Part shown: one piece after another, positions 1 to 12,200 of the stretch
How the letters are laid out: every line of letters begins with the position of its first letter
How positions within the stretch are numbered: position 1 is the stretch's first letter
Assembly: GCA_002749535.1 (NCBI GenBank)
Contig: MZZL01000050.1
Span: forward strand, 94,966-144,472
Origin: Apophysomyces variabilis
Taxonomy: Eukaryota; Mucoromycota; Mucoromycetes; Mucorales; Mucoraceae
DNA: 49,507 nucleotides
Reading direction: 5' to 3'
Position numbers and translations under genes: made by a program
Notes under the pieces: model-generated
The model's input: only the letters and a program-made list of their open reading frames with translations
What the model was told of the DNA's origin: nothing
Databases searched by the model: none

Positions 1-369
1 GACAATAGAATCCTTTGAGACTGAGTCGAGATTGTTTTTATTATCATTATGTTTTCACGACTATTTATATGTTGTCTCTAAATGTAAGTGTATGCGTTGT
101 GTAATGTGTTGTTCTATGTGTTGTCTCTATAGATGCAGTGTAGATCTATGAGGATAGAGAAATGTAAAGAAAGAGGGAAAGAACCACCTTGCATAGATTA
201 AACTGTACACTTAGTTTGATACATGATGCATGTAGTAAGATGGTCTGATCGTCTTTATACTGCGTAAAGGAGAGAGCTACATTGCATGTAAAATACGATG
301 ATCCATATACCAAATTGGGAAACTGTATTGTAGTCCCGCTATTAAGGTGTATAACGACATACTAGCTAT

Positions 370-723
370 ATGACAGCTGCCAAGCTAAGCATCCCTATTT
401 TTCTTGAAGTCCTACTGCCCATCATAACTTACCCTCAAGAACCAACCATTCTCCATGTACCATCATCAGTTATTATGCATCAATCAATCCCTAATATGAT
501 GGTATTTTCGCCTGTCTTGTCACCTATGAATGATGACCAACCTGAAGACCCCTCTGAAGACTTACTTAATATCGAAGAAGATGAAGTTCCTACTATCATT
601 CTGCGAAAGAATCCTGAGACTGGAACATTCAAAGAAGTCAAGTTTGATACTAGCTCACCCACCATCCTAGAACTGAACCCTGATGTTTTATGGACGCTAG
701 GAATGCTCAATGAACAACAATAA
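370..723 (+). CDS. Hypothetical 117-residue ORF, unrecognised
   Basis: An ATG-initiated open frame of 117 codons ending in TAA. The middle is acidic (a run rich in E and D around residues 55-72) and the rest is P/T/L-rich. I see no signal peptide, membrane segment, zinc-binding pattern or catalytic motif. No intron-bearing extension is evident on either side; the following frames are short and AT-rich. It lies upstream of an LTR-like stretch, so it could be the worn end of a retroelement protein or a chance ORF. I assign no function. Confidence 0.2.
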   Translation: MTAAKLSIPIFLEVLLPIITYPQEPTILHVPSSVIMHQSIPNMMVFSPVLSPMNDDQPEDPSEDLLNIEEDEVPTIILRKNPETGTFKEVKFDTSSPTILELNPDVLWTLGMLNEQQ

Positions 724-1920
724 ATTCAGCGAACAAAAGATCAATGTATACAATTTATCAAAGAAAAGGTTCATCACCTTTGTATAGAAATCCATAATAT
801 AAGATAAGTACTTGAGTGGACAGAATGACTACAACGAAATTTTGAAAACGAACTATCCAAAAATTTATTTAATTTGTGTCAAGCCAAATTTAGCCACTAT
901 ACCAACCTCAGACAGTATAAACGCATCTGATCTTACTATCTTAACTAGCTGCTACCAGATGAAATGTACAACTGATCATATCAATTATTTTTCAAGAAGC
1001 ACGATTATATCCTAAACTTTGCGGGACGCAAATATACAAACCCCAAGGACGTGTAAAAGTCAAAAAAAAAATTCCTTATTCCCTTGGTCAATGCACAAGT
1101 ACTATTGGTACACGATCATTAGTACACAACATTTTCGATATTTTTCTTTTCTCTTCCTTTTTTTTCTTTTCTCTTTTTTTTTTCTTTAGGTAACCTATCT
1201 GGCTAAGCTGATTCATTTGACCAACAACAAACTTTACCTGAAACTTCATAAGATGTACTGACTTCAGCCAAGACCATTTAGTGTTACCTTGTTTTCTTTT
1301 TGTTTATTTCTTTTTTTTTATTTTTTTATTCTTTTATTTTTTTTCTTATCCGATTATCCTTTGAAATTTAGTATAAATAACCCCAATTAAAGTTGAATAA
1401 ACGACAGGTTTTTCATCTCAAATCTTTCTTTTGATTGAAATCTTTTAAGAGAAACACTCTCTAAAAAGAAGCAGCTTTATTTTATCCATTGTGATTATAC
1501 TGTGCCTCTGTTGGTTTTATCAAGCAACCATCGATAACCTGAATCCAATTGATTCATATTTCTTTTTTTATTTTGATTCTATTTACTCTATAAGAACTTA
1601 CCAACCAACTGATTTATCTGATCTAAGCAAGAGATCATTGTCAAGACTCTATCAAGAACTCTAATTCTCTGAACCTTATCTCTGTTATTCTATATTTGGT
1701 TATTATTGATCAACTGATCAATTGACTTATATTGTCAAGCCTTTGACCCAACCGTTTCTTTCAAACAAATTCAAGTTATCTCTTAGTTTTGGTGTTAGAC
1801 TTTAACTCACACCTGGTGCTCACTTATTCTCAAAAACACACAATGGCAAATTATCATTTCACTGTCAAGATCCTATCTAAAATTACGCCATATCAACGGG
1901 TTGCTATTTTATGACCCAGT
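724..1920 (+). other. Gene-poor stretch, possible LTR/leader of a retroelement
   Basis: No convincing gene. Poly-pyrimidine tracts lie at 1135-1190 and 1297-1345. A TATA-like AGTATAAATAA sits near 1370, followed by AATAAAC near 1396, an arrangement typical of LTR promoters and polyadenylation sites. A TGGTGTTAGAC at about 1787 faintly resembles a primer-binding site. An ATG at 1843 opens 23 codons before a stop at 1912, where the hAT-1 sequence begins. This could be an LTR, leader and start of gag cut by hAT-1. I could not find LTR ends, so this remains an inference. Confidence 0.25.
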
Positions 1921-4900
1921 TAATAAACGGGTCAAGAAAGTAGTAACCTGACCCAACCCATTTAACCTGTTTAGCTTTTCTAGATAGAGTTACCATAGAA
2001 AAAAGTGTTCAATAATGTCTTAGTCAGTAAAAGCATTCAAATGCATTCCTTTTAAACAGTATTATAAGATATGTTTATTGGGTGTCAAGATAAGAACGCA
2101 TAAGTGAACAATTGTCATTCAGCATTGCAACTATGCATGTTCAAATGGTAGCTACATTACACTGTTAAAGTAAAAGCATCTGATTTCGACCGTCATTAGC
2201 ATGACGATGTTGTTCTTAATCAAATGTGAAAGGCAACAATCTGTTTTCATGGTTTAGATTTATTGTAGTCTTTTGCAAGAAGTCTGTTGGGGAGAAGAAA
2301 AATGTTTGACAAGCTTGCCGCAGTAAAAAGAAAAAAAAGTACCCTTTGCAAGATTAGTGGAATGTCTAAACACATGTTGATTTAGATTTTTGTAATGACA
2401 AAGCAGCATAACATTATAAGCGTAAAGCTTAAACTGACTACTATGTCAAACTCGTTTATGTATAATAAAGAATAAATGAAAAAGCTCTCCATTTTATTTT
2501 TGTAGCAATTGAACAGCTAAAACAGGCATTATATAAAACGCTTACCTTCAATACTTTACTATTAGACCAAAGCATATATGTTTGCAAAGACTGCCGCAGT
2601 AAGGAAACAATGGTTGGCACGATGTAATGATGTTTGGCAACTGCAGTAAATTACCACAAAAGGGATGCTGACTTTGGTGAAGTTGAAGATCAATCTAAAA
2701 GGTCTGATCTTACTAAGAACATGTCCTACCACAATAATTGACAACTATTGTAAAGCTGCTATCATAGTAATGGTGTAGTAAACTTCCTGTTTTGAAGTAG
2801 AAGGAAAAAAAAGAAGATCATACAAGTGCTGCAGTAGAAAGCTATATAATCAGAAAGCATTAACCGATGAGAAAAGCATTATCTCTCTGTTATCTTTTTT
2901 CTTACCTGATACAATACAATATTCGTTCACTGAAAGCTCGACCAATGCTCAACGTCAAGCTTATGAATTGACTAATGTAAGTAATATACCTTCTTAGCCA
3001 TATCTAATTGTATACAGGATATGTTGTCCACTATGGTGACAGAAATTGAGGACGCTGAATCAGATGCTGAACTTTCAAGACAAGAGTCATATATGTCGAT
3101 TGAAGCAAACGTTGATGACAGTTCGTCACCTGCCCTACCAAACAAGAAGCAAAGGACTCCAACCAGCTGGATCTTTGTAAACAATTGGGCAACCTGGCAA
3201 AAAGTTGGAGGTGTTAACAAGATCGTTTGCAACTACATTAGTCATTCTGGCAGTCATTGTAACCATGAGTTTGCCAGTGGTGATGGATCTACTGGCAACG
3301 TAATCAGACATCTTTTATCCAAGCATAAAATTTCCAAGGATTCTCCTGCTGCTAGTGCTGGTTCTATTCTTCTTTTCAATGGACCTCTCAATATATACTT
3401 TACCAACGCTGATAGAACGGTCCAAAAATCAATTTTCAGCAAAGAAAAGTTTCAGCAAATCCTTGTTGCTGATATGATATCTACCGCCTCTCCATACACA
3501 TCTGTTTCCTGTCAAACGTTGCAAGAACTCCTTTATCTCGCTCATAGCACTCCTGATCTTGCCAGCCTAAAACTTCCTAGTGCATCTACTATCAAACGTG
3601 ATCACCAGAAATACTATGAACAGTATCAGCAACAAATAATTGATCTTCTAAAGGATCAGCCTTACATGTCATACACGGTTGACGGTTGGACAAGTGATCT
3701 TAGAGATGCATTCCTTGGGATAACAGCACACTGGATTGATTCAAACTGGAAGCAACAATCGATCATTATCAGATTTGAACCTCTCAACGGCCCTCATTCT
3801 GGATCAAACATGGCTCAGACAATCATGATAGTGTTAGCTAAATTTGATCTTACCTCAAAACCGTTTTTCATAACAACAGACAATGCATCCAGCATGATTG
3901 CAATGGCAAGAGAATTGGAAACGTTAGTTGGAAGTGGCATCTTCAAGGCGGATGAAAATCGCATCTCTTACATTGAACATATTATCAATTTGGCAGCACA
4001 ATCAGTTATAAAAGATAGATTGCTAGCAGAGGCCAATGATGATTTGAATGGTGATCAAACTGTTGATGGAAATGAGAATACTATTAGCAATTTTGTTGGT
4101 AAGCATTACTGTTACAAAAACACATACTAATAGTAACTGAACTTATCTTGTAGATAACATTATCCAACGTCTTCGTCGTGGTATCATCAAGATTAGATCT
4201 TCACCACAAAGAAGAGAAATGTACAAACAGTATTGTACTGCCAACAGTCTACCAAGCAAAGAATTGATCATGGATATCAAGACACGCTGGAACTCTACCT
4301 TTATGATGCTCTAAAGAGCACATGAGCAGCAAAAAGCATATAACGATGTTTGGCAAACCTCAAGCGAAGTGTCCACTTATAGACTTTCTTTAGAAGATTG
4401 GCAGTGCGTTGAAGAAGTTCAGAATCTACTTTCTGGCTTTGATACGTTTACTTCAGAACTCTCAGGTGCATTGTATCCGACGATAAATAGTACCATACCT
4501 GTGTATAACTGGTTGTTTGACCATGTAGAAAAATACAAAGAAGAAAAAATGGCAGTAAGAAATATAAGTTCAAAAGTACTATCACAAACACTTACTAACT
4601 TTTATATTCGTTAGACGTTCCCAACTATTGCTCTTGCTGCTGACTTTGCTCATTCCAAGTTGAAGGAATATTATAGTAGAAGTACTGCACCAGTCTACTC
4701 CATTGTAACAGCTCTTGATCCACGCGCAAAGTACCAATAGTGGAGTGACATTGAATGGCTAACGGAATAGATCGTGCAATCAAAGCATGCAGTGTAAGCA
4801 GTTTGGGAAGAAGCTTTTCGTCCAAAGCTTAATGTGCCATCAAACGAAATACCACAAAAGAAGATTCAATTGTTCAAGCCAAAGGCGCCCAGTGATCAGT

Positions 4901-5656
4901 TGAGTGAGTACATTGCAGAAGGGACATTCACAGAATCAACGTAAGCACTAGAGTACTGGAAGAGTTGTAGCATGCAGTGGAAAGAGTTGTCTGAAATGGC
5001 GTTATAATACCTAGCAGTGCCGGCAACATCAGCACTATCAGAACGATGCTTTTCATGAGCAAAGTTTTTTATACCATTTGAATGCAATCGTTTGTCGCAA
5101 GAATCACTTCAGCAATTAGTGTTGGTTGACTCTTGGCAAAAGGCGTTAAACGGCCAAGAAAAAAGTTTTTGTGAAGAAAAATAAAATAAGAAAGCTTTTT
5201 ACAGTCCCCAAAAAATTCTGTCCCCTTTGCTTTTATTTTTACTTTGATACCTTTCTCTCTTATGCCTTGCTTTAAAACCTTTGTTGGAAAATAAACACAC
5301 TTCTTTTACTTTGACCGTCCTTTCAACAGATGCTATTGCACCATTATGACATCATACCATCATATGACATTACCACTTTAATTCATAAAAAAAATTCCCT
5401 TCTTTTTTCCTTACTTGTTTCTGCTATATTTTGCAAGGCTACAAATAAACTATTGCTGCGTTTTACAACGTACTTTTTATCATACAAACGTCAAAGTGCT
5501 TAACCATATTCGTATCCTTAAATACTATTGATTGACCCATACCCGACCCATCAACTTACCTCATATAAATGGGTTGGATATGGGTTATCCATTTATAAAT
5601 GGATTGGATACAGGTTGACCTTCAACCTGACCTGACCTGACCTATGAAGATCCCTA
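1890..5656 (+). mobile_element. hAT-1: decayed full-length hAT transposon
   Basis: The right end reads ...GAAGATCCCTA at 5656; its reverse complement TAGGGATCTTC matches the TAGGGATCRTCAAA tips of hAT-2 and hAT-3. Subterminal DNA on both sides is full of GGGTCA/GACCC and GGGTTGGATA motifs (about 1897-1980 and 5530-5645), as hAT subterminal regions usually are. The left tip could not be located, because no TAGGGATC-like sequence is present, so the start given is approximate. No 8-bp duplication matches: the right flank is a CACTA tip while the left flank is unrelated. The upstream region (2000-2913) has no gene but repeats the GCCGCAGTAA motif (2316-2328, 2591-2603, 2640-2650, 2827-2839). Confidence 0.75.
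2914..5184 (+). pseudogene. hAT-1 transposase pseudogene (BED finger + hAT DDE)
   Basis: Homologous throughout to the intact hAT-2 transposase in this window. By comparison the exons are 2914-2976, 3018-4098, 4154-4554 and 4615-5184, with introns of 41, 55 and 60 bp. Recognisable parts: the BED zinc-finger region (CNYISHSGSHCNH followed by HLLSKH), first catalytic block (TVDGWTSD), second block (TTDNASSM), and a C-terminal dimerisation region near 4930-5090. Defects: the start codon is ATA instead of ATG at 2914 and several in-frame stops interrupt exons 3 and 4 (for example TAA and TGA near 4312-4325 and TAG near 4737). A TATA box lies at 2843-2850. In the cell it would have been a nuclear cut-and-paste transposase. 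It is non-functional now. Confidence 0.85.
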
Positions 5657-5694
5657 GACTTTCCTTACTTTAAGTAAATCCTGTTACTGTAGTG
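5657..5694. mobile_element. CACTA terminal fragment (right tip)
   Basis: The last 38 bp of a CACTA-type element: ...ACTTTAAGTAAATCCTGTTACTGTAGTG, nearly the same as the tip of CACTA-3 at 47874-47903. hAT-1 abuts it directly on the left, and an inverted hAT fragment begins right after the terminal TAGTG. It shows that another CACTA copy once lay here and was destroyed or displaced by hAT-1. Confidence 0.75.
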
Positions 5695-6658
5695 TTTTTT
5701 TTCTAAATTGTAGAAAAGATATGTAAAAGCAGTACTTATCACTTAGTTATAAAGTTTATATTTATGGCCTAAAGGGTACAGTGTGATTAAAGCTTTGGTG
5801 TATAAGTCATTTTATTTTCTGATAGTAAAAGAAAGATATAAGGACAAAGTATGAAGCAGATGAGTAAAAAGAACATTCTTTATATAATGTTATATAATAG
5901 CAGATGTTGAGACATAGTGAAAATAATTATCAGAATCCTAATAGAGAAGAGGTTATAAAAGCAAAGAGAAAGTAAATACGTTTGAACAAAAAAAGATGTG
6001 TATTTTGGAGAAGTAGTGGCTTTATTTCATAAAAAAACTTTTTTTTGCCCTCTCTATTTTTTCCATTCACTCTTTTCCTGCTCTTCTTTCCTCTAACAAC
6101 CTAAAAACTTTCTTTATAAATCAAAGAGAACTAACTATTTCAACAACTCTGACAACAGTCAATTGTGCTCTGATAGAATAAAGAACTTTGCTTATAAAAA
6201 GCAATGCTCATAAGGAACTGAACTTGCAGGAACTGCCAGATACCTCAATACCATTTGCAATAACTGTTGCCATTATGCACTGTAACTTCTCCAGTACTCT
6301 AAAACGTCTATACTTCTATCAGTTCATGGTTCCACAATATAATCAGTCAGTTGATTCCTAGGTAGCATTGGTTTGAAGAGTTATACTTTACTGCTTTTTT
6401 CATTTGCAACTATTGCAGCTATTGGTCAGAGTTTATTTGCCCACGCTTGTTCAACTGCATCCCTTGCTTGGCCTATTCATTCAGCTGGCCATGACACCTC
6501 TTCCCACCATCTGTACTTTGCCTGAGGATCCAAAGCAGTAGCAATGAAATAGATAGATACAATTATATGACTGTAATACTTTTTCAATTTATCATGGGCA
6601 TGTTCAGTAGCAAGAGTGATTTCAAGAAAGGACTATAGTACTAAAAGTAAATATTATA
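5695..6658 (-). mobile_element. Inverted hAT 3' fragment
   Basis: Reverse-complement match to the 3' half of hAT-2 (about 21290-22270): transposase exon 4 N-terminal part near 6420-6645, then 3' non-coding DNA, with a deletion that removes most of the C-terminal coding region. The piece lacks both TIRs. It is bounded on the left by a CACTA tip and on the right by NA-A. Stops are present (for example in the region equivalent to the AKYGWWEE block). It is a non-functional relic with no gene. Confidence 0.8.
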
Positions 6659-6666
6659 CACTGTGG

Positions 6667-8014
6667 TTGAAGGATGATTCTACCATCTTTATACTATATG
6701 GTAGAATCTCTAGTTCTACTCACTTTCCACCCAGGTAGTAGAATTTCTTATATTACCACATTTTTCCCTCTATCCAAACGCTGTTACTTTAGTAGACATG
6801 CATATAAAATTAAGTTACCACAGCAAAACTAGTGCATTCACATTTCCTAAAAACTGTATAATTATTTATGTCATACGCTTCTAACATAGTTTCTTTTTTT
6901 TTACAGAGTTATTCACATTTTCCTTTTATTCATCCTTTTCTTTTGCAAACTTTTTCCTCTATACTATTTTTTGTTTCATAGTGTTTTACCACTTCTTCAT
7001 CAGAAAACTCACTTTGAAAACGTTGCTAGTATATGATCCTAATAATATGCAACCTTGATCTAAAAGCATACCCTTTGCTGGTAAGCTTTTATCTTCATTT
7101 CATAGCATCTCATTCTTTTTTTCTTTTGATAGCTAGAATGATCACTACGTTATAGAAGAGCTTGCTTCTTACTTTTAATAAGGTATTTTGATTGATTGAC
7201 CTAAATGTAACTAATCTTGACTTTTTGATTATTATATAGAGTAGCTTTCATTTCTTAATAAAATGGAAACAGAGAAAGATGATATACTTTTTAATAGTAC
7301 AAATACTTTTTTACGTCGTAATTTAATTACTTGGCAAGGTAACTTTTTGTAGGCCTATATATAATGCTGCCATTTATTATTGCATGCTGGCTTAGATATG
7401 CTACTGTGTGTTAGCTTTTAGTACATTTTACTAATTGTTATTTTTAAAAACTATGCTTCTTTAACCTTTAGTAATTAGGTAAGATAATATAAAACTAAGT
7501 ATAAAGTTAGCTATTTGTTAGTACATTACACTACATAGCTCCAAGAAAATAAAAGTGTCTGTTTTTTTCTTATATATATAGCTAAAGAAGCTTCTTTATA
7601 TATGATAAAGAAGTGTATCTTAATGGCTAAAATAATGTACACAATGAAAAGAACATCCAATCAGATAGACTAGATAAAAATCAGTAGCTCCAATAGAATG
7701 TATCATTGTAGGCAAGTTAATCCAATAAAAAGTGCTTGAATAAAGGAATATAGTCAAATGAAACTAAAACGTTAGCCTCTAATGCATACTACTTGATCCA
7801 ATAACATTAACATAATAGTCTTTGTCATATAGCAGTTCATCCAATTGTTGAACTTGGGGAGGTGGTAGAAAGGTGGTGGAAAAGGTGATGGAAGGTACAT
7901 TCTACAAACCTTTAAAGAGATTTTACTGCATGGTGGAAAAGTGGTGGAAAGGTGGTAGAAAGGTAGTGGAATCTCAGATATTACCAAGTTTCTACCAATG
8001 GTAGAATCTTTTTT
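6667..8014 (-). mobile_element. NA-A: non-autonomous DNA element, ~1.35 kb
   Basis: Inverted tips GATTCTACCAT...ATGGTAGAATC close a 1.35-kb unit without an ORF of note. Its right subterminal region (7860-8005) is packed with GGTAGAAA/GGTGGAAA repeats. The interior aligns in reverse complement with 16700-17312 joined to 27108-27600 (NA-B), so the two are copies of one family in opposite orientations. Candidate 8-bp flanks CACTGTGG (6659-6666) and CACTATAG (8015-8022) differ by two transitions; if real, it landed in the first bases of a CACTA tip. NA-A also holds the empty site of Ty3-2 at about 7207-7211. It is presumably moved by a transposase encoded elsewhere. Confidence 0.7.
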
Positions 8015-8392
8015 CACTATAGTAACAGGATCTACTAAAAGTAGGGAAAATTCACTAAAAGTAATAAAAATTACTGAAAATAGTGAATATTTACTAAAAG
8101 TAGAGAAAATCTTACTAAAAGTAGGGAAAATCATTAAAAGTAGGAAAGGGTTCACTTAAAGTAGTGAAAGTTTACTAAAAGTAGGGAAGCATTCACTTAA
8201 AGTAGTGAAAGTTCACTAAAAGTAGAGAAGCATTCACTTAAAGTAGTGAAAGTTCATTAAAAGTAGGGAAGCATTCACTTAAAGTAATGAAAATCACTAA
8301 AAGTAGGGAAGCATTCACTTAAAGTAGTGAAAGTTCACTAAAAGTAGGGAAGCGCTCACTTAAAGTAGGGAAGATTCACTGAAAGTAGGGAT
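8015..8392. repeat. CACTA-1 left subterminal array
   Basis: About 20 copies of ACTAAAAGTAG or ACTTAAAGTAG-type motifs, separated by short spacers. From 8151 to about 8372 the motifs are organised into a 41-bp higher-order unit (TTCACTTAAAGTAGTGAAAG plus a second ACTAAAAGTAGGGAAGCA half) repeated about 5.5 times. In CACTA elements such subterminal repeats are known to bind the element's accessory DNA-binding protein. That role is inferred here. Confidence 0.85.
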
Positions 8393-8945
8393 CCTTACTG
8401 ATGCTTGCAAAGTTATTTAGAAGACAGCATATTCATATAATAGGCGACAACTCAATTAGTTGAAAGCATCATGCTTTTCCTTTTTGATCTGGATTTAACA
8501 TGTGCAAAAACTAAACTTGGCTCACTTCTACTCTTACAGATACCATACACTCTCAATGTTAGCAGCTAGCTACTGATAGTAACCCTTTGCAGAAGATAAC
8601 TGATAAGCCGATGACTATAGTTGACTTTGGCATACCGTGTGTACCAGTGCTGCACAAGATTCTCCAAAATGATAACATAGACAAGCCGTAGTTACTGATG
8701 ACTAGGACTTAAAGTGATAATGGGTAGTTTTGTTAGAAGTTTTATGTAACAAAGAGGTTCAAGCAATGACTAATCTATAGATTCTATATAGTGAAGAAAA
8801 ACAAAGAAGAGGAACAGAAATATTTTGAGGGTAGAAAAAGGTCAGCAAATGAAAAAGGTAAAAAAAAAGAGAAACAAAAGAAGAGACCTAAAAAGGTGGA
8901 AGAGAGCAAAACATAATTTAGAACAACAGAAGAAAAAAAAAGTGA

Positions 8946-11900
8946 CTACCCTAAAGAAGAATGGTTTCCAAACTTGACTGCCTGGTGCATCTTGCCATAA
9001 GGCCAAACGACATGAAAGCGGTTGTTAGATTTAAGGCTTTTCACCAGTCCAGCTGTGCTTCTTAATCCATTAACATCAACCACCTTCAACATCCCCCTGT
9101 TAGATGCGGTTTTTGAAAGCACTAGGAAGTGATTGCTCTGCTGATTTATATTCTTGTAGAAGCAGATGACTGCAAGAATCTGCCTGTCTCCCTAATGCTG
9201 GTGATAAACATAGAATTGAGTCTCACCAAGGAACATCTCACACACCTCTTGTCCAGCATTGCTAATAAGATGAAATGAAAAGATGTAAGTTGCAATACAA
9301 TAACATAAAAGCAAAGACTTACTTTATCCTCACAAGCTCATACAGTGCCAATGAATTGCATTGGGCAGAACCATGGTGGTTATCATGCAGCTTGCTGAAA
9401 TAAACGCAACTGTCTTTCTATATACGACCAGATGCAAGGAACTGAGGGTGTAATTGCGATATGACGCTGCATGGGGTTGCGTCAGACATGAGTTTACCTT
9501 GGTAGATCCAAAAGGCAGTGAGTAGATTACAGAATGTCTGACCAGCAACATCAACAACTCCTTCAAAGCTTTGGATATCAGTTTCATCCTGATATAGTCT
9601 CCATATCTGAGGCTCTGTTGAACCTTGTCTTGCAGCAAGATAGGAGAGCTCATCATATGCTATGGCTTCTTGTAGTTGCAGATAAACCCTCTTAAAGAAA
9701 CAGAATGCTGCTATATACTTCACAATATTGCTGGCGTTTATACTAGGCGCTAATATAGAACAGATTATTTTTTTGTACAAACCATTAGTGCGTTTTATAC
9801 ACTTTATGGAGATGGAATAAAGTGGACCCAGGTTGCGCATAGTGGAGGCTATGTGGGACAGATAATGTTGAGTAATTGTAAACACTGGAGGCTTCAAAGT
9901 TCCCTTGTTGTTGTTGTACTTGCAGACCAAGAAAGCTTGCCACTTCAAGATATTTCTGAATTAAAAAAGGTAAAGGTCAGTCTATCTCATTATTTTCATT
10001 CACATTACTTACCTCTCAATGACATCTAAGCCCAAATCAGTGTATGTCCACTGCAGACTCAACTGACAAGCAATAACCAGATCTATTAAAGCTTTCTGAG
10101 TTTCTTCTTGTTCCAAACCCTCCACCACAACCGTTGGCACAGCGTACAATAAAAAATCCAACCAGTCAACAGCCCAATAGTGACCAGCACTTGTTGCAAC
10201 ATTATTCCAACAGCCTTGAAATGAAACAGGAGTTGTTTCACGGGATCTCTCAATAGCCTCCCTGATGGCATGACATGTATTCCAGTTTTTCAAGGCGAAT
10301 GGATACCATTCAATGATGTTACTATGCTTATCAAGTTGGCTACAACCAAACTTCTCCTTGTCATTCACTATCATAGTCCAAATCAATCGCCCCAGTCCAT
10401 GCCCTAGGAGATGCATTTCATCCATTCTGAAGAAGTATGCGCCTGTGAACGTGCTCAACAACGTGAAAGGAACAGGTGCTTTGATACCTTGTTTCTATTA
10501 AACGTAAGTAATAATTGAAAAAGTCTATTAGTATATAACATATGATTTGTGATAGAATCTATCTGATGTACCTTATCACCATGAGCAAACTGTTCCCGTA
10601 GACATCTTTGAAATGGCTACAACAGATCAGGGATGAAATACATGCCGCTGGTTTTTGCGCCTCTGATAAGACATTGGTGACAACTGAAGAAGGATGAGAT
10701 GCCAGTGTGATTGCATAAACTGGCAGCTGCAGGGATATCTCTGGTAGCCAGAAGCAAGTGCACCTTTGCAGCAACTTCAGTTCCATCCAGCTTCTTAACG
10801 ATCATACCACCACATTCTAACTGTTGCAGTTCTTGAAGCAAAGGTTGCAAGAAGGACCAGATATTCATTGGGGCTTTGCGTCCTGGCGTGATGCCCAGTT
10901 GAAGCATGTTACAATTCTCATAACTGTGAAAGGTAAGGCGATTTGATTAGTTTATCTTTTAATTTAAGTCTGTTTAAGCTCACCATTCAGATGGATCAAA
11001 GTTGAGAACCACCATGTGCATCATTGTCAACGAAGTATTGCTACTGTTGAATGGCTGGAAGTCATTGATGTACAAGGACAAGGCAATGTCATAGCACCCC
11101 GTCAGTACATGCTTCTCATTATGGAGTGATCAGTAAACTTGACCATCAAAAAGATCCGTATACTTTCCTTCCGCTTCTTCATGTTCATGTCAGTAAGACA
11201 ACAGCTTGCAAGTATCGTCATCACCCAGCATGAGCGCGAGCTGGTCTGCAATTGGCAACATGGTTATCATTTGTACTGGCTTCTGAATGACCTCGCCATT
11301 AGGTTGACGTTTACGCGAATCTGTAAAACGTGCTTTGCCACACTGTGGACACATAGTTCTGTCATTGTCACTCATAAACAGAACGCAACCCTCTGGACAA
11401 ACATCATACGTTTTCAGTTCAACTTGGTAGGCCTCCTTTACCAATTGCTCAGACAAATGGTAGCTGAGGAGAGGCGAATGCAACATGCTGCGATTTACGT
11501 CCAACAGTAAAAACATTCTAACAGAATTAGAAAAGACACACGTACCTGATTGCACAACTTTTAGGAATTCGTTAAAGATCTTTACAATATCATTGTATGC
11601 TTTATGTGAAACGTTTGATGAAACTGTTGTCTTGAAAAGCTTTACGCTGAAGCATTCCATATGGGTCCATTGACAGCTGCGTTTGTACTCAATGACGTGA
11701 GGAGGGTTCTCAATTGATTGCTCATAGAGTTTTATTGGATCAAAGTAGTGATCGACTATTCCACATTTTAGTAAGATACTGGTGTTGTCAACTTATACTT
11801 ACAATTATCGTTTTCCATTGCTCTCTCAATTTCATCAAGAACCTCAGATGGAAAGTTGATACAGTTGTCTTCAGTTTCTGATTCATCAGAGTCAATGTCT

Positions 11901-12200
11901 TCAGAGTTTTCATCGACCTGAGTCTCCAATGCTTGCATACATTCAATCAGCGCAGTGTGATCGTCATCGATATCCTCAACATATTCATTGACGTCCTAAA
12001 TGAATAATGGGAGAACGAGGTTAGTATATATTCATTGACGGACAAGTATTTTATACTATAGAGGCATTATTGACAGGAACCAGCTTGATCAAATCTTTTT
12101 CATGCTGTATGAAACAAGCTTTACGATGGCGATTGTAAGCATTTCTTGTAGAAAAGGTAATGTTGCAAGTACTGCATGTAGTGCTAGTAGGAGTAGTCAT
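8946..12200 (-). pseudogene. CACTA-1 tnp2-like transposase with N-terminal zinc finger, pseudogene
   Basis: Reads leftward from ATG at 12200 to TAG at 8946. The N-terminus has a C-X2-C-X12-H-X3-C finger (CSTCNITF...YNRHRKAC), then an acidic stretch (about 11815-11995). Next comes a second cysteine cluster (DVCPEGC...CPQCGKARF) typical of CACTA/tnp2 proteins. Core blocks follow: LQLGITPG, LLATRDIPAAASLCNHTG...CHQC, MDEMHLLGHGLGRLIW, and IKCIKRTNG, with a C-terminus ending SSLG. At least five short introns are inferred from comparison with CACTA-2 and CACTA-3. In-frame stops break it, for example TGA where CACTA-3 has an Arg codon in LLSYRHS (near 11190) and others near 10617 and 9418. It would act in the nucleus to cut and join element ends. 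Confidence 0.8.

Noticed and set aside
1060..1842. Full LTR pair of an additional retroelement at the left edge
   Set aside because: Promoter-like and poly(A)-like signals exist but no TG...CA ends or second copy could be found.
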